Shown: positions 36,101-47,300 of the stretch, in pieces
Numbering within the stretch: the first letter of the stretch is position 1
How the letters are laid out: the number at the start of each line of letters is the position of its first letter
Assembly (NCBI GenBank): GCA_035079385.1
Contig: JAVHKY010000013.1
Span: 17,482,001 to 17,546,000, forward strand
Length of the DNA stretch: 64,000 bases
Reading direction: 5' to 3'
Source: Aspidiotus rigidus
Lineage: Eukaryota > Arthropoda > Insecta > Hemiptera > Diaspididae
Notes under the pieces: generated by a model
The model's database searches: none
Seen by the model: the letters and a program-made list of their open reading frames with translations, nothing else
Told to the model about the DNA's origin: nothing
Translations under genes and position numbers: made by a program

Positions 36101-36739
36101 CTTTACTATGACACTGCCAAAGATAAACATGCTTACTTGTCAAATACAACAGGCACATAACAAATTACAGTATATTTTAGCAAGGAAATTGGATCATGAC
36201 AGACTCAAGAGGGTGAATATGGCTCTAAGCTCCAACTAAAATAAGGGCCAATCACCCTTGCAATTGAATTGTCTTCCTTATACTTGACAAAACTGAGTTG
36301 CCATATGCCTCAATATCTGGGTCTCTTAGTCTTTTTCCCTTCAACTGTAAGATGACCAAAATTCATATTTCTATTTTATTTTTTAATGATTAAAACCCAC
36401 AAGATCTAGAGCTTTTTTTTCTAGTGAGATCTAAAGCTCAAGAAGTCTAGATTTTAAAGAACTACATGTTTTTGGTCCACTCAGATCAGGAACTTGAGAG
36501 ATTTATTATTTTTTTTCTGAAAATATCCCCACAAATAATTATAATAAAATAAAGTTTTCCAGCCTTGCACTATACCAATCAGATTTACCAAAGATAATAC
36601 CATAGTAACAACAATCATAGAAATCATGATAGACAACTGAAGAAATTGAGATAGATCAAAGTATGTGGTCAAAGAATACGTATAGTTTTTCATTATTATT
36701 AAGGTATCAAGAAGAGAAGCAAAAACTTTTTCAAAGAAG
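33167..36739. other. Non-coding stretch, CpG-richer between 33.8 and 35.5 kb
   Basis: Between 33,310 and 33,425 two related words (TATCTTAAGTAGAG and TATCTCAGATAGAG) lie near AGGGTGTCC and GGGCACCCT ends, a possible relic MITE. A hairpin with CCCGAT / ATCGGG arms lies near 34,814-34,838. TAATAA units occur at 34,617-34,633. No exon could be supported. Confidence 0.4.
34230..34262 (+). promoter_or_regulatory. Candidate plus-strand ratchet-like splice motif
   Basis: TTAATCTCATCTCCCCCTTAG is followed directly by GTAAGGAAG, placing a good pyrimidine tract and acceptor against a donor-like GTAAGG at 34,251/34,252. It is weaker as a donor than the two minus-strand sites. Confidence 0.25.
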
Positions 36740-36838
36740 ACTGAACAAAAATTTGAGAAATGCTATGCAAAAGTAAAACTTGCCAGGACTGCACAGAAAT
36801 TTGGAAAAATGTTATGTAAAAATAAAATCCTAGTAACA
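36740..36838. repeat. Imperfect tandem duplication, 48-bp spacing
   Basis: ACTGAACAAAAATTTGAGAA at 36,740 and ACTGCACAGAAATTTGGAAA at 36,788 begin two related units that also share ATGYTATGYAAAARTAAAAY. The pair is short and diverged. Confidence 0.6.
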
Positions 36839-37374
36839 GATTGCACATCTGCAGTAAGACGTCGTAATGTACTTTTTGATAGAAAAGTTTGTGTTTTTCA
36901 CAGATGCATAAGGGCTCTTGGCTTGCCGAGGCAAGAGGCCCCAGAAAACAGGAATAGATGCCTTCACCAGAAATTTTGGCCTTTGCATCTGTAAAGACAC
37001 AACCCAAACCTAATTAAATGTTACTGGGCCATTTTATGTGACAATAATAAAAAAAAAAATGCTTGTATACTACATTTGAATATCAATACGCCCTGTAGTA
37101 CGGTCTTTTCCTTTTGAACAGCTCAAATCTCTTCCAAGCTTCAATTTTTCTAGAACTTAAACAACATTAGCTGAAAATTCATTCACTTTGCCGTATTTTA
37201 TAAGAAAAGAAAGACCTACTTTTTAACGAGGGCATGCATTCTTTAAAACACCCTGGAAGGACACAGATTTGCCCAGGACAGCGTCTGTGAAAGAAAGCGG
37301 TTGCTTTAATGTACTACGTCATGTCTGCACTGGGAATCAATAGAAGATTTGGAAACTAAGATGCTCCACAATGT

Positions 37375-37437
37375 CACCAATAACCTTAATCTACTTTTGG
37401 GACTTGAAAAAATTTTGACCTTTGCATCTTTATTAGT
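37375..37437 (+). repeat. Dispersed CRE/TGACCTTGACCT repeat, diverged copy
   Basis: AATGTCACCAATAACCTTAA, then TCTACTTTTGGGACTTGAAA and AAATTTTGACCTTTGCATC follow the same order as the 39.59 kb copy but with substitutions in both regulatory words. Confidence 0.6.
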
Positions 37438-39584
37438 TGAACTAGGAGGCAAACAAGCTTATCTAGCTGGCAGTACACTAGAATAGCCAAATATAATATG
37501 CTATACAAAAAATGCTGGTAAAATGTCTTACACAGAATACTGAAACGTATATTTTTAGCTCATTTTCCAAGATATAATACTATTGTATACTAGACTATTT
37601 TAGGCTAAGACGCACCCCTATTGATAAATCAAAATTTATAATGTAAAAATATGCACAATATTATACAATAATTCAGCGGAAAAGTGTCTTAATTTTAATA
37701 TTTTGTACGTTGTATTGTACAGTGGTGCCGACTACTAAATACTTTGAAATAGAGTAAACATAAAATTAATGAAGGGATTAGATGGAAATCAATTCTATTA
37801 TGAGGAGCAGAGCTCGAGATTTTCCCAAGTTTCTATATTTCTATAGAAGCCAGAGTTGGAGATTTTCCTAAATCCATCTCTTCTTGCAGGGATTACATCT
37901 ATCAAAAGTATCAACTTTAATATACTCCTTTCCTCATATCTTTTTATCGCCAATATGACTTGAAATTTTTTCAAGTCTAAAAACTTGCATATGAAGTTAC
38001 TATTGAGCGGAGGACGAGGACACATCTCATGGACGGATGGAAACTTGAATAATTCAACGAGATAATTTGAAAGGCAATCTTTGGATATTTAAGTTTTCCC
38101 GTAACAGTACACATGTCACAATTTTCAAACAAACGTATAGAAAATTTCATATACAAGCTCGTTATTTTGCGTGGAAGTGGCTTGTCGGAATGGAAAAAGC
38201 TGCTCGAAAACATCGACCATTCAAACACTCACAGCGACATGAGCGTGGAGTCTAGCACCCTTCTTCAGACAGCCAGAAATTATTCCGAAAAATTGTAATA
38301 CGTCATGTTCTGTTCAACTATCTCGTCATCTTTATCTGCTGCGCAGCATCGAAAAATCTCTCTTATGAAACTTCATGAACTCAACGACCATGCGATAGGG
38401 AAGAGGCTCTTCAATTTGCAAATTTAGATTTATCTATTGGCAAATCAAATCGAAAGCACATTAGTTGGTCAATTCTCTCCCTCCCCCCTTCAACATAACA
38501 GTCGCTAAAGACTGCTTTAAGCAACTGCGAATTTTTTCTTTCAAATCGAGTTAATGCAAGTCTACGCTCAAAATTTTGATCGGTTCATGTACAGAACCCA
38601 GATTTGTTTCTGTCTGTTCTTGATCGAGTATTGAATAACAAAAACGGATTTTAATCGTATTACTTTTAAGACGATGGACTAAAGCATCGTTACTTAGGGC
38701 CGCGAAAATTATGTAAAAGGCAGTGCTTCACTAATAAATATCTTACTGCAGTTTCTGGCTTTTATTCCCTCGCAATCCATCATGCTTAACCTTCGAATTT
38801 CCGAAGTAGTATAATTCGTGATCTGCCCGATTTTCGATGGGAAGTTTATCTCTTTCGACCTAGACCCATTTTTAAATTTATTTACGTTCGAATTTTCGAG
38901 CACGATGTTAATGATCTCTCACGGAAATTGTTTCTCTTCAAGCGTAGAATTAACTTCAGTCACTTATCTATCTAATCTGAGATTGTAATCAGAACGCTTA
39001 CTGTCCAGTCCGAATATAGGCACTTTCTCTCGAAAAAGAACAAGATCGAAATGGAACACGATGAATTGAATTTTTCTACTTCGTACCAAAATTTTTCTCA
39101 CGACAAAGAATCAAAAATGAACCGTGGCCGTACGCATTCAATAATTGAGAATTTTTTTACTTAAAATAAAGAATAGTCTAGATATCAATATATATAACAG
39201 GAAAACTGGTCCGAATATTGCTCTTAGGTCTGGTAAAAGAGTTTATAGCACCTCAATAATTGGTGCAATCAGTATGTCTACAGAATTCAATAATTAATCC
39301 GCATTGGGAACAGGTAAGCTTCTTATTGGCTGCCTAGGAAAATTGCCAACTAAATCTCAGAATATTCACAAGAATTTGAAATCTTCTACATTTTCACGTC
39401 TCGGCCAACCCTTCCTTAGACTTGGTAGCTGATTCCTTTATTGTTCGGATATTCTACGGGGGCCGTCGCAACTGATTGTAGAGCTCAGGGACAAAATACC
39501 CTCTTATCCTTTCCTCTCGACAAGCCTGGGTGCATTTTGAGAGAAGCGCTTTGTGGGTCTGTCAGAAATCTACATAACGCGATG

Positions 39585-39640
39585 CTTCATGACGTCGTCA
39601 ATGACCTTGACCTACTTTAGGGACTTGGAAAAATTTTAGC
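39585..39640 (+). repeat. Dispersed CRE/TGACCTTGACCT repeat, best copy
   Basis: TGACGTCG at 39,590 is followed by TCAATGACCTTGACCTAC, TTTAGGGACTTGG and AAAAATTTTAGCG. TGACCTTGACCT is two adjoining AGGTCA half-sites (inverse AGGTCAAGGTCA). Related copies lie at 18.7, 37.4, 47.5, 50.88, 52.42 and 52.7 kb. Confidence 0.75.
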
Positions 39641-42600
39641 GTTTAGCCTTCATTCAAGCCTAATATACAGTATATACAAGGCCCATACTACCTTAGCTGC
39701 TGTAGTTAACCCCCCAAGCTAGTCAGCTCAAGATAACCTTCATTGTATTTTGATGTAGAAAATGCTTTCACACTGTTGTCACTGCAATGTGTTCACAGTT
39801 CCTCTTATCGAAGGCCTGAAAACCAGTTGTTCCAACAAACTGCTATTCTAGTCTGTGACCGTAATGTCCGACCATTCAAAAGACAACCAGCGAGGAAATT
39901 TCTGAAAAATTGAGTCATCTCCAAATTGGGCTCGAATTGCACAGTTCATCATCAATTGTACATCCACAACTTTGAAAGTTTTGATGACGCAAAATACAAT
40001 CTCCACATTACTGCGTAAATACTGATGGGACTAAATGAATTTTTCCTATATATAATGCGAAATAACTTCAGATTGATAAGCAATGAAATTTTTTCATGGA
40101 CGAAAATTTACGACCTACTAAACGTGAGATGAGTTTTGGAGCGAATAATTCTGAACAAGAACCTCAAAGATACACTTGATATCATTCGAGCTTTGGAAAA
40201 CGGACGTCATCGCAATTTAGACTCACTTCATAACAAGACGGAAATGAAGAATGGTATCGAGTATATCACGACATTCATTGTACCATCAGTATTATTATGG
40301 ACGGACACGGCCTTCTAAATGCTGCGAAGTACGCTCGCGAGGATTGTTTTGAACATTTTGATTTTTCCTCTCGTTTGATTATGTAAGCGCTAGATGAATA
40401 AGTACAGTAAAAGAGAAGCCAACATATGTTCGAAAAAATAAGAACACATATGGGAACGACTCGAGTATGAATCGAGACAACGAACTTCTGGTTCACAGGC
40501 ATCCTTGAACTAATCAGGCTCGGCGTTTAATTATTACGAACGTGGAATTTCACGTAATTTAACGGCTTACGTTATTATTTAATTCGTTAATCGAGCATAA
40601 AAAATATAGTTACTCAATAGATTCTCAGCGTTTTCGCGCCGGTACGTATTTTTGTTTTTCTCAACATTTCGAATGTTTACAATTCTTCCACACCTACGCG
40701 GCCGCGTTTCTTTAACGCACCCGATGGTCAAGAAAACGAGCGAGAAAATCGTTCGATCACCGTACCGTTGTGAGAACTAACCTCGGTCAATAAACTGTCC
40801 ACTTGATTATACAGAGCTACCGGTTCTTTCACCAGTGACGTCACACTTTCACTCTCCAGTATCATCTTTCTCTCGTGTGTATACGAGTAAGTTGGTTTTC
40901 GTTCACTGTAATTGCCAATCATGCGGTACTTCGAAATACGGTACATTGTAAGAAGTACACGAATAACGGATCACCCTTTATACGTATTGATTTCTCATTC
41001 ATTATAGGTAACTTATATATACGGTTAAAACTTTAAAAGCTGATTTTCGCTAGTTTAGAAAGTAGAATAACACCGTATAGAATCTTGATCGTGTTTTCGG
41101 AGTAGAACAAAGTAAAATTTCCATTTGACTAGACATAGACAGCTGGTTTTGAAAATGACTAATTTCGACATTGTTGAAGCAAAGTTACTACGAGTATTTT
41201 CCAGGAAGTCTTGTGACGTGTCAACAGAATGACTTCTGTGACGATTAAGACATGTTTTGTAAATTGTTGTTTTCCCCCCTTCGAACGTGATCGACACGAG
41301 TCACCTTGCGAAGGCCTCAAAATGTGAAAATTAATTACTCATCCTAAAAGCGAGCTCAATGAAGTTTTTGGAGCAGTTTCGAATAGGCACCCACGTTCAA
41401 AGTGAAGCAGTCAAAAAAATTGACGAACCGAGCGAATGATCAACAAGTTTCATGGAGTTTAGGTTGACTGACAAGTGCCCCAAAAATAACAGCTGAAAAA
41501 GAAGCTCGACTTCAACGTAAGATCTCGATTCCAACTACGAAAACGTTATAGTTTAATCTTTAAGACTGATTTCTATTCGTTCTCGATACATCTTCCCTAA
41601 ATTCTCCACAAGCTGGTATTAAAACTATTCTTAGAACTGAAAAATGAAGTCACATTCGACTGAAGCGACGTCGCGTCGCAATTCAAATAAAAAGCAGATA
41701 TTTTCGTCCATGATAAGGACTTTGTAGGAAGAAACGCTATGAGACGAGGTCGCAACATCTTTCCTAATTCACATAAAGTCAAGGCTAATTTTCGTCTGAA
41801 ATTTTCTTTCACGGCACAGGAAGTGTACGACAGAACTCGAAAATGCCATTGAAATCGCGGGACGCTTGAACGATTTTCCTTCACCATTTTTCCAAGCCTT
41901 TCTTTCGGGGCAAAATTTACTCGTTTCGGCTGCACCGAAGGTCTGCGATTGTAAAACTAAAAAAATATTCCGGAATTTTTTTTTTCGTTTTTATTTTTCG
42001 AGGAGGACTTGACCTGATTTTCCTCGAGTATTTTTCAATTTTCAGGACCGAATGCGTAGCCATGAGAAAAAGAAGCAAGTTTAGCCGGTAACAAAAACAA
42101 AAATAACAGTCGACAAACAGTGACGTGGAAAAGAAAAATCATTCAAGGAAGTATCATTGGTAGAGAATGCCCTTGTAACTTCGGCGAAACCTCCTTAACG
42201 ACAGGCGCGGATCCACGGGAAAAACAAAAAACCTGTAGTATCGAAGAAAGTGGAGAAAAAAACAAAAAAGACATCATTCAGACTTTTTTTGGATTACATA
42301 TTTCCCCTCCCAAAGTGATCGTCTGGGTCCGCGCCTGCAAAGACGTGTAAACTTTCCTTCTTCGGCCGAAAGCGCGGTAAAATCTGTAGTAAAATCTTTT
42401 GCAATTGTTCAATCTCGTCTTCACATCTCACTTTTCCTTCTGCAATTTATTAAGAATCAAAAAATTGATCCGTAGGTACTTGTCTTTGCTTTTGCAATAA
42501 TTTAATCCGGTTTCCCAGGATACTTTCTTAGCAGGAAACTATAAGCGCTATCTGGATATTCCAAAAGAATTGCTTTCTCCAAACTCCAACTCTAGAAGTA

Positions 42601-43621
42601 GGGGAGGCCGTTTGCTACTTTTCCCCGCTGTCCGTCATGAATTTCTTTCGACCAAAATCGACCACAATATAAGACTCTTTGGACGTTTTCTGATTGATTC
42701 TGCTCGAAAGAAATTGATAACGGACAGCTGGGAAAAGTACCAAATGGGCTCCTCTACTATTCTAATTCTCCCTTCTGACGTCCCATATTTACGTTCTAGA
42801 GATGAAAGTTGCATTAACAAACGTTGACGATCAGTAGCGTACCCAGGATTTGAAGGAGGAAGGAGGAAAGAGCAGAAAGTGCGCGACAAATTGAGATAAA
42901 CAAAAAGAGAGAAAAAATCCGAGGCTCGGAGAGTGAGATAGAAGCCTCTCTCTCGGCCCCTGGAGATGCTACTGTGGAAGATTGAGTATTGAGTACCCTT
43001 TAGCGTTATGATGGAACGTTTACGGTCTTCAAAGTTAATGTTCAACCAAAAAATTATGCAAAGAATTTTCTAGAACTACTAGGACAGTACATGAACACCT
43101 AGCAGGAACACGTAGACTATTTTTTGCGTTTGAAATGGGTAATTTTACCGGACCAAACCTTTATGGTCCCGAATTCTCCTCATTAAAATCATCACTTGCT
43201 CGATACATTCTCCCACCTATATCGTGTTTCATTTTTTACTTCTCTTCCTCACGGTTTCAATAGAAATAATAATAAACCGAAACGGTCCCCTAATTCGACG
43301 AAAAAATTTCTTAGTAAAATTTTCTATTTCAAACAGTGTCTACGTCTACTAGATCTGACATCTGAAAATACTGGACTATTATTTGACCTTATTACTCAAA
43401 TTTTGTGGGCAAAAGAAACTTTTTTAAAAAGAAAACTAAAACCAAGTTTGACTTTACGTATATTCAAAAAAAAAACTCGTAGCCTACCTGGTGAGCTGCT
43501 CGGGATGGCTTCATTGATTGAAGCAAACAGGGATTCTGTTTTATGAGAGTCATTCGCGTGCAGTGTCAAGCTCAAAGGTCGGAATTTGTCTACACCCCCC
43601 CCCCTCCCATGATATACCGCC

Positions 43622-44148
43622 AAAAAGATGTTAACCGTTAAATGGGGATATGGATTGAATTTATTGTAGCTTAAAAAGGCGAAACGTTAGATGTACAGTC
43701 CAAATGTACAAAATTTGTATCTCAATCGCGCCAAGTACAAAGTTTCTACGTCTTCTCTGAGCCGAATTATTATGGATCGAAGTGACCAAAAATTGACCAA
43801 TTTGCCAAGATTTCCGAAATAAAAACCTGAAAATTATTCTATTTTCGAGCTTAATATGGTTATTAAGTATTACTTTCGGCATCAGCGTTGAATTTCACTT
43901 TCAAATCAATAATATTATAAAAGTTTGAGCAATTTTCAATTTTTGGGAATTTTGGCAAATTGGTAAATTTTTGGCATATTTTGATCCATATCTCGGCTCA
44001 GAAAAGTCGTAGAAAGTTGGGTAGGGGTGCAAATTGAAGATAAAATTAAAATACAAATTTTGTAGATTTAAGGTTCACATCTAACGTTTCGAGTTTTTGC
44101 GCTACAACAAATTTAGTCCAAATCCCCATTCAATTGTCAACATCTTTT
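43622..44148. mobile_element. Fold-back element with about 160-bp inverted arms, copy 1
   Basis: The left arm (43,622-43,785), starting AAAAAGATGTTAAC, matches the inverse of the right arm (about 43,985-44,148), ending GTCAACATCTTTTT. Shared words include AATGGGGAT, CATCTAACGTTTCG, ATACAAATTTTGTA, GTAGAAA and TCGGCTCAGA. The central 200 bp is AT-rich. There is no coding capacity, and no target duplication is clear. Arms have several small gaps, so the element is not recent. Confidence 0.75.
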
Positions 44149-44149
44149 T

Positions 44150-44345
44150 CGCGGACCCGATATATATATAGCTTCAAAGGCGACATTTTTTCAAGTCCTC
44201 CCCTATCACCTATAGCTCGAGAGGTCAAATTTTTTTCAAGTTCAACGTTTTGGCGGACGGCTCCCAGCATTTTTCTCCAATTTACCCCCCCCCCCCCCCC
44301 CTCCCAATAAAACAGGTTCCCTGTTAATGCTTGACCAGCAGACAC
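44150..44345. repeat. Copy of the TTTTCAAGTTCCC mosaic repeat
   Basis: ATATATATAGCTTCAAAGGC, then ACATTTTTTCAAGTCC and a second TTTTTTCAAGTTC module are followed by 17 C (44,285-44,301) and AAAACAGGTTCCCTGTTAA. The same modules are seen at 18.5 and 54.6-57.2 kb. The left flank of the fold-back element (43,573-43,604, ending in 10 C) resembles this segment, suggesting insertion into the mosaic repeat. Confidence 0.6.
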
Positions 44346-47300
44346 GTGTATCATAACCATCAGAAGTTAAATTTTAAATGCACTGATCGTTGGAGTTGAC
44401 TTATTTACTCGCAGGGGGGAGGGGAGAACCAAGGTCCTAACAAGACTTTAGAGATCCTACCCTTCAAAGCCTTTCCTACATCGTGTAATTCCGCACAAGT
44501 GTTCCGGCAGAAGGTTTGTAGAAATAAGGTCATACTTCAGCTCACAATTGCTCAAGATTCGGTCTGGACCCTCCCTAAACCTGACAATTCAGTAATTCAA
44601 AGGCCAGTAATCCTCTTATTGATCTGATGCTCATTACATTTTTCACAATTATGGACAAAGATTTCCTCAAAGCAGCGTCGCGTCTTCTAATGATTGAAGA
44701 TCGATCAATAGTCCATTCTTTCCAACACTTTTTGATTAACGTTAATCTGCAAGTTCTCTTCAATGTTCTCGATTTCGATGCAAATAAGAGTCTCGAGAAA
44801 CTCATTCCACCGAACGACAACAACGAAAATAACAGTTCTTTCAAACAACATTATCGAATAAACCTCCTCGAGAAAGTAAAAGTACTCTCGGATAAAAGAA
44901 GAAAACGATCCTCAACGACTTTAGCATCACCTCCAGCACTCATTCAAACCCATACAATAACCATACTTATCGTAGGTCAGTACTTATTACAAAAATAATA
45001 CAGCGTTACCAATCACGTCTGTACAAGAGAGAGAGGAAAAAAGAAGGTGCTTCCAAACCATAATCATTAAACCCTTCTCTCGGTTTTCGTGTATATCATT
45101 CAAGACCGTGACGCGACAGTCAATGCTTTTAAAACATAAAGAAAGAAAAAAAAAATAACGACTGTAACCGGTAACATTGACTTTAAAAAACCTGCGACGA
45201 GCCGACACAGCGACTAAATCACAATTACTTCAACACGCTAACCTACATTATATTATACGAGAAGGGAAAAAAGCCACCCAACATGCCTCTAATTTTCATA
45301 TTGAACGCCGTCGCGTCGCTAACTCGCTCTAATAATCCACCTCTCGAACAGCCTCTCAAAAAAACCCTATCCACCTACTGCGAGCAGACAATAATCTTCT
45401 CGCTGCTGAGACGTGGGTAGTATTCGTTTTCATTTTTTAGTTTCCCATCAACACGCTTCGTCATCCGCGACTTCGAGCTCTCGGTCGGACGAGAGAGAGA
45501 TGGTCTCAATTATAACAAGGTCCCAAAATTGTACGCGCGACTAGTCGCGGAAAAACTCGTGATGATATATACGACCCACACAAACCTAGTCTGAGCCACT
45601 ACGCCATTAGCCTCTATAATATTCGGAAGTATAATAATGCACATAAAAAAGTTCAAATATTGTTACGACACACGGAGCTGTCCCCGCGGGTACATAAGGA
45701 AAATTCGACTTCGACTCGTTACAAAATCTTGCGTAACGTTTTGATTGTTCGAAATTTTTTTTTCTCCTTCCTCTTCGGCCTAGTTTTACACGCGCTGCGC
45801 GCGAATAAAAAATTTATACACTTTAATAGACTACACTCGCACACATATGCACACGCACGCACGCACCATACAAAATTCGGCGATTTAACGTCGTGCTCGC
45901 GTAACCGCGCGTAATCTATAGGCCTCCGGGACGTACAAGTATGACGGTCAAGGTTGCTACATTATTTTCCAAGGGTGTACCTAACACAGAGAAAAATGTC
46001 ATGAGGAGTGGAGGCGAGCGGAAAGTTCAAGATCAACGTAACGCTTGTGCCTGTATAATATATACATCGTACATAGAATTTTTTTCTCTCATCATCGTCC
46101 TTCTCCATCTCCTACATCTTTACGCGACATCAGTCAAAAACATCTGCCATTTCCCCGACGAAAAAAAAATTCGAAGTGACTCGCTCGAGATCTTTTCTTC
46201 GTGATTACGCGTGTATCATTTGCTCGATTAATAAGTTGCGTGCTACCGGAAATGAAGGTTACAACGCACGAGAGACGAAGAGTACCGCGAGGTTCGAACG
46301 TTGAAATCAATCGCTGTAAAGGTCTAACGCCATCTATTGCGAAGACAGAACTACCCACGTGCTAGAAAACTAAGGCGGAAATATTCGAAGAACCTATCAC
46401 GACTGCGGAATTGAAAATTTCTTGAGCATTACCTTCGAAATGGGAAAATCGAGTAACACGGGAGCGTACTCAAATCGACTTTTCGACACGAGGACATAAT
46501 TGCTAACGTTAGACGTGCAGAGAATGACGAAGTAGAAAATTTTGGTAAAATTGAAATAATGGATCAATTGTCGAAAACGGGTTCCCAATAAACATACTAA
46601 CTCCCCTCTCCCCATCCGATGTAATAACCAGAAAATTACTAAAGAAAGTGATTTTTGGGCTATATCACCATAAATATTGATTTTTAGAGGCGAAAATACC
46701 TCTTATGAAAATTAAAGAGTGTAAAATTTTTTACAAATTTGATCATGAGATCGATACTCGCTGACATAATTATTCACGAATTATAACAACATTATTTGAA
46801 CATATCAAATGTACCATTATATCCGACACGACAAAGTAAATACAAAAATTGGCAATTATCACGATAAATATCAATCGCACGATCAAAATGAAAGAGGCCA
46901 TTTTTATAGACAATTCTACGTTCTTCAACTTTGATCAGAAGTATTTTTACCTAAAAATCGATATTCAAGGAGATACAGCCAAAATAGTACATCATTACAC
47001 ATCAAGGGGAGGCTAAGAAAGTTCGTGACAGGAATGTAACGAGTTAAAACGCTATTTGACCCGCGAGTCTCGACTTTTTAATCATCTAGCGAAGGAACCA
47101 TTTATTGATATGGTTATTTGGCTGTGAGTGGTTGCGTATACGGACCGGCGGAGAGGAAAGAAAGTTAGCATGTTTACTGGAGATAGTCTACCAAAATTTG
47201 ACTACGCAGTAATTTTTGATTTTTCATTTCTTCATAAGCGTGGACTACAAAAACTTGAGAACTCTCAGACAATAAAGCAGTTGGTATACGGAGGGGGGGA

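Larger units (their letters stand above)
36839..43594. other. Non-coding stretch with two dispersed-repeat copies
   Basis: No gene was recognised in this 6.7 kb. Copies of the TGACCTTGACCTACTTT family lie at 37,375-37,437 and 39,585-39,640 (separate entries). A ratchet-like motif on the plus strand (TTTCTCATTCATTATAG then GTAACT) lies at 41,007/41,008. CAGTAGCGTACCCAGGATTT at 42,834 resembles a TE end, but no partner was found. Confidence 0.4.

Noticed and set aside
39270..39320. Possible 30-nt micro-exon (TCTACAG acceptor, AACAG|GTAAGC donor)
   Set aside because: Open in one frame but the acceptor lacks a pyrimidine tract and there is no neighbouring exon.
42834..42853. CAGTAGCGTACCCAGGATTT, resembling a transposon end
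   Set aside because: No matching inverted end or target duplication was found nearby.
44627..44998. 123-codon plus-strand frame
   Set aside because: No domain, and the opposite strand is also open; no supporting signals.
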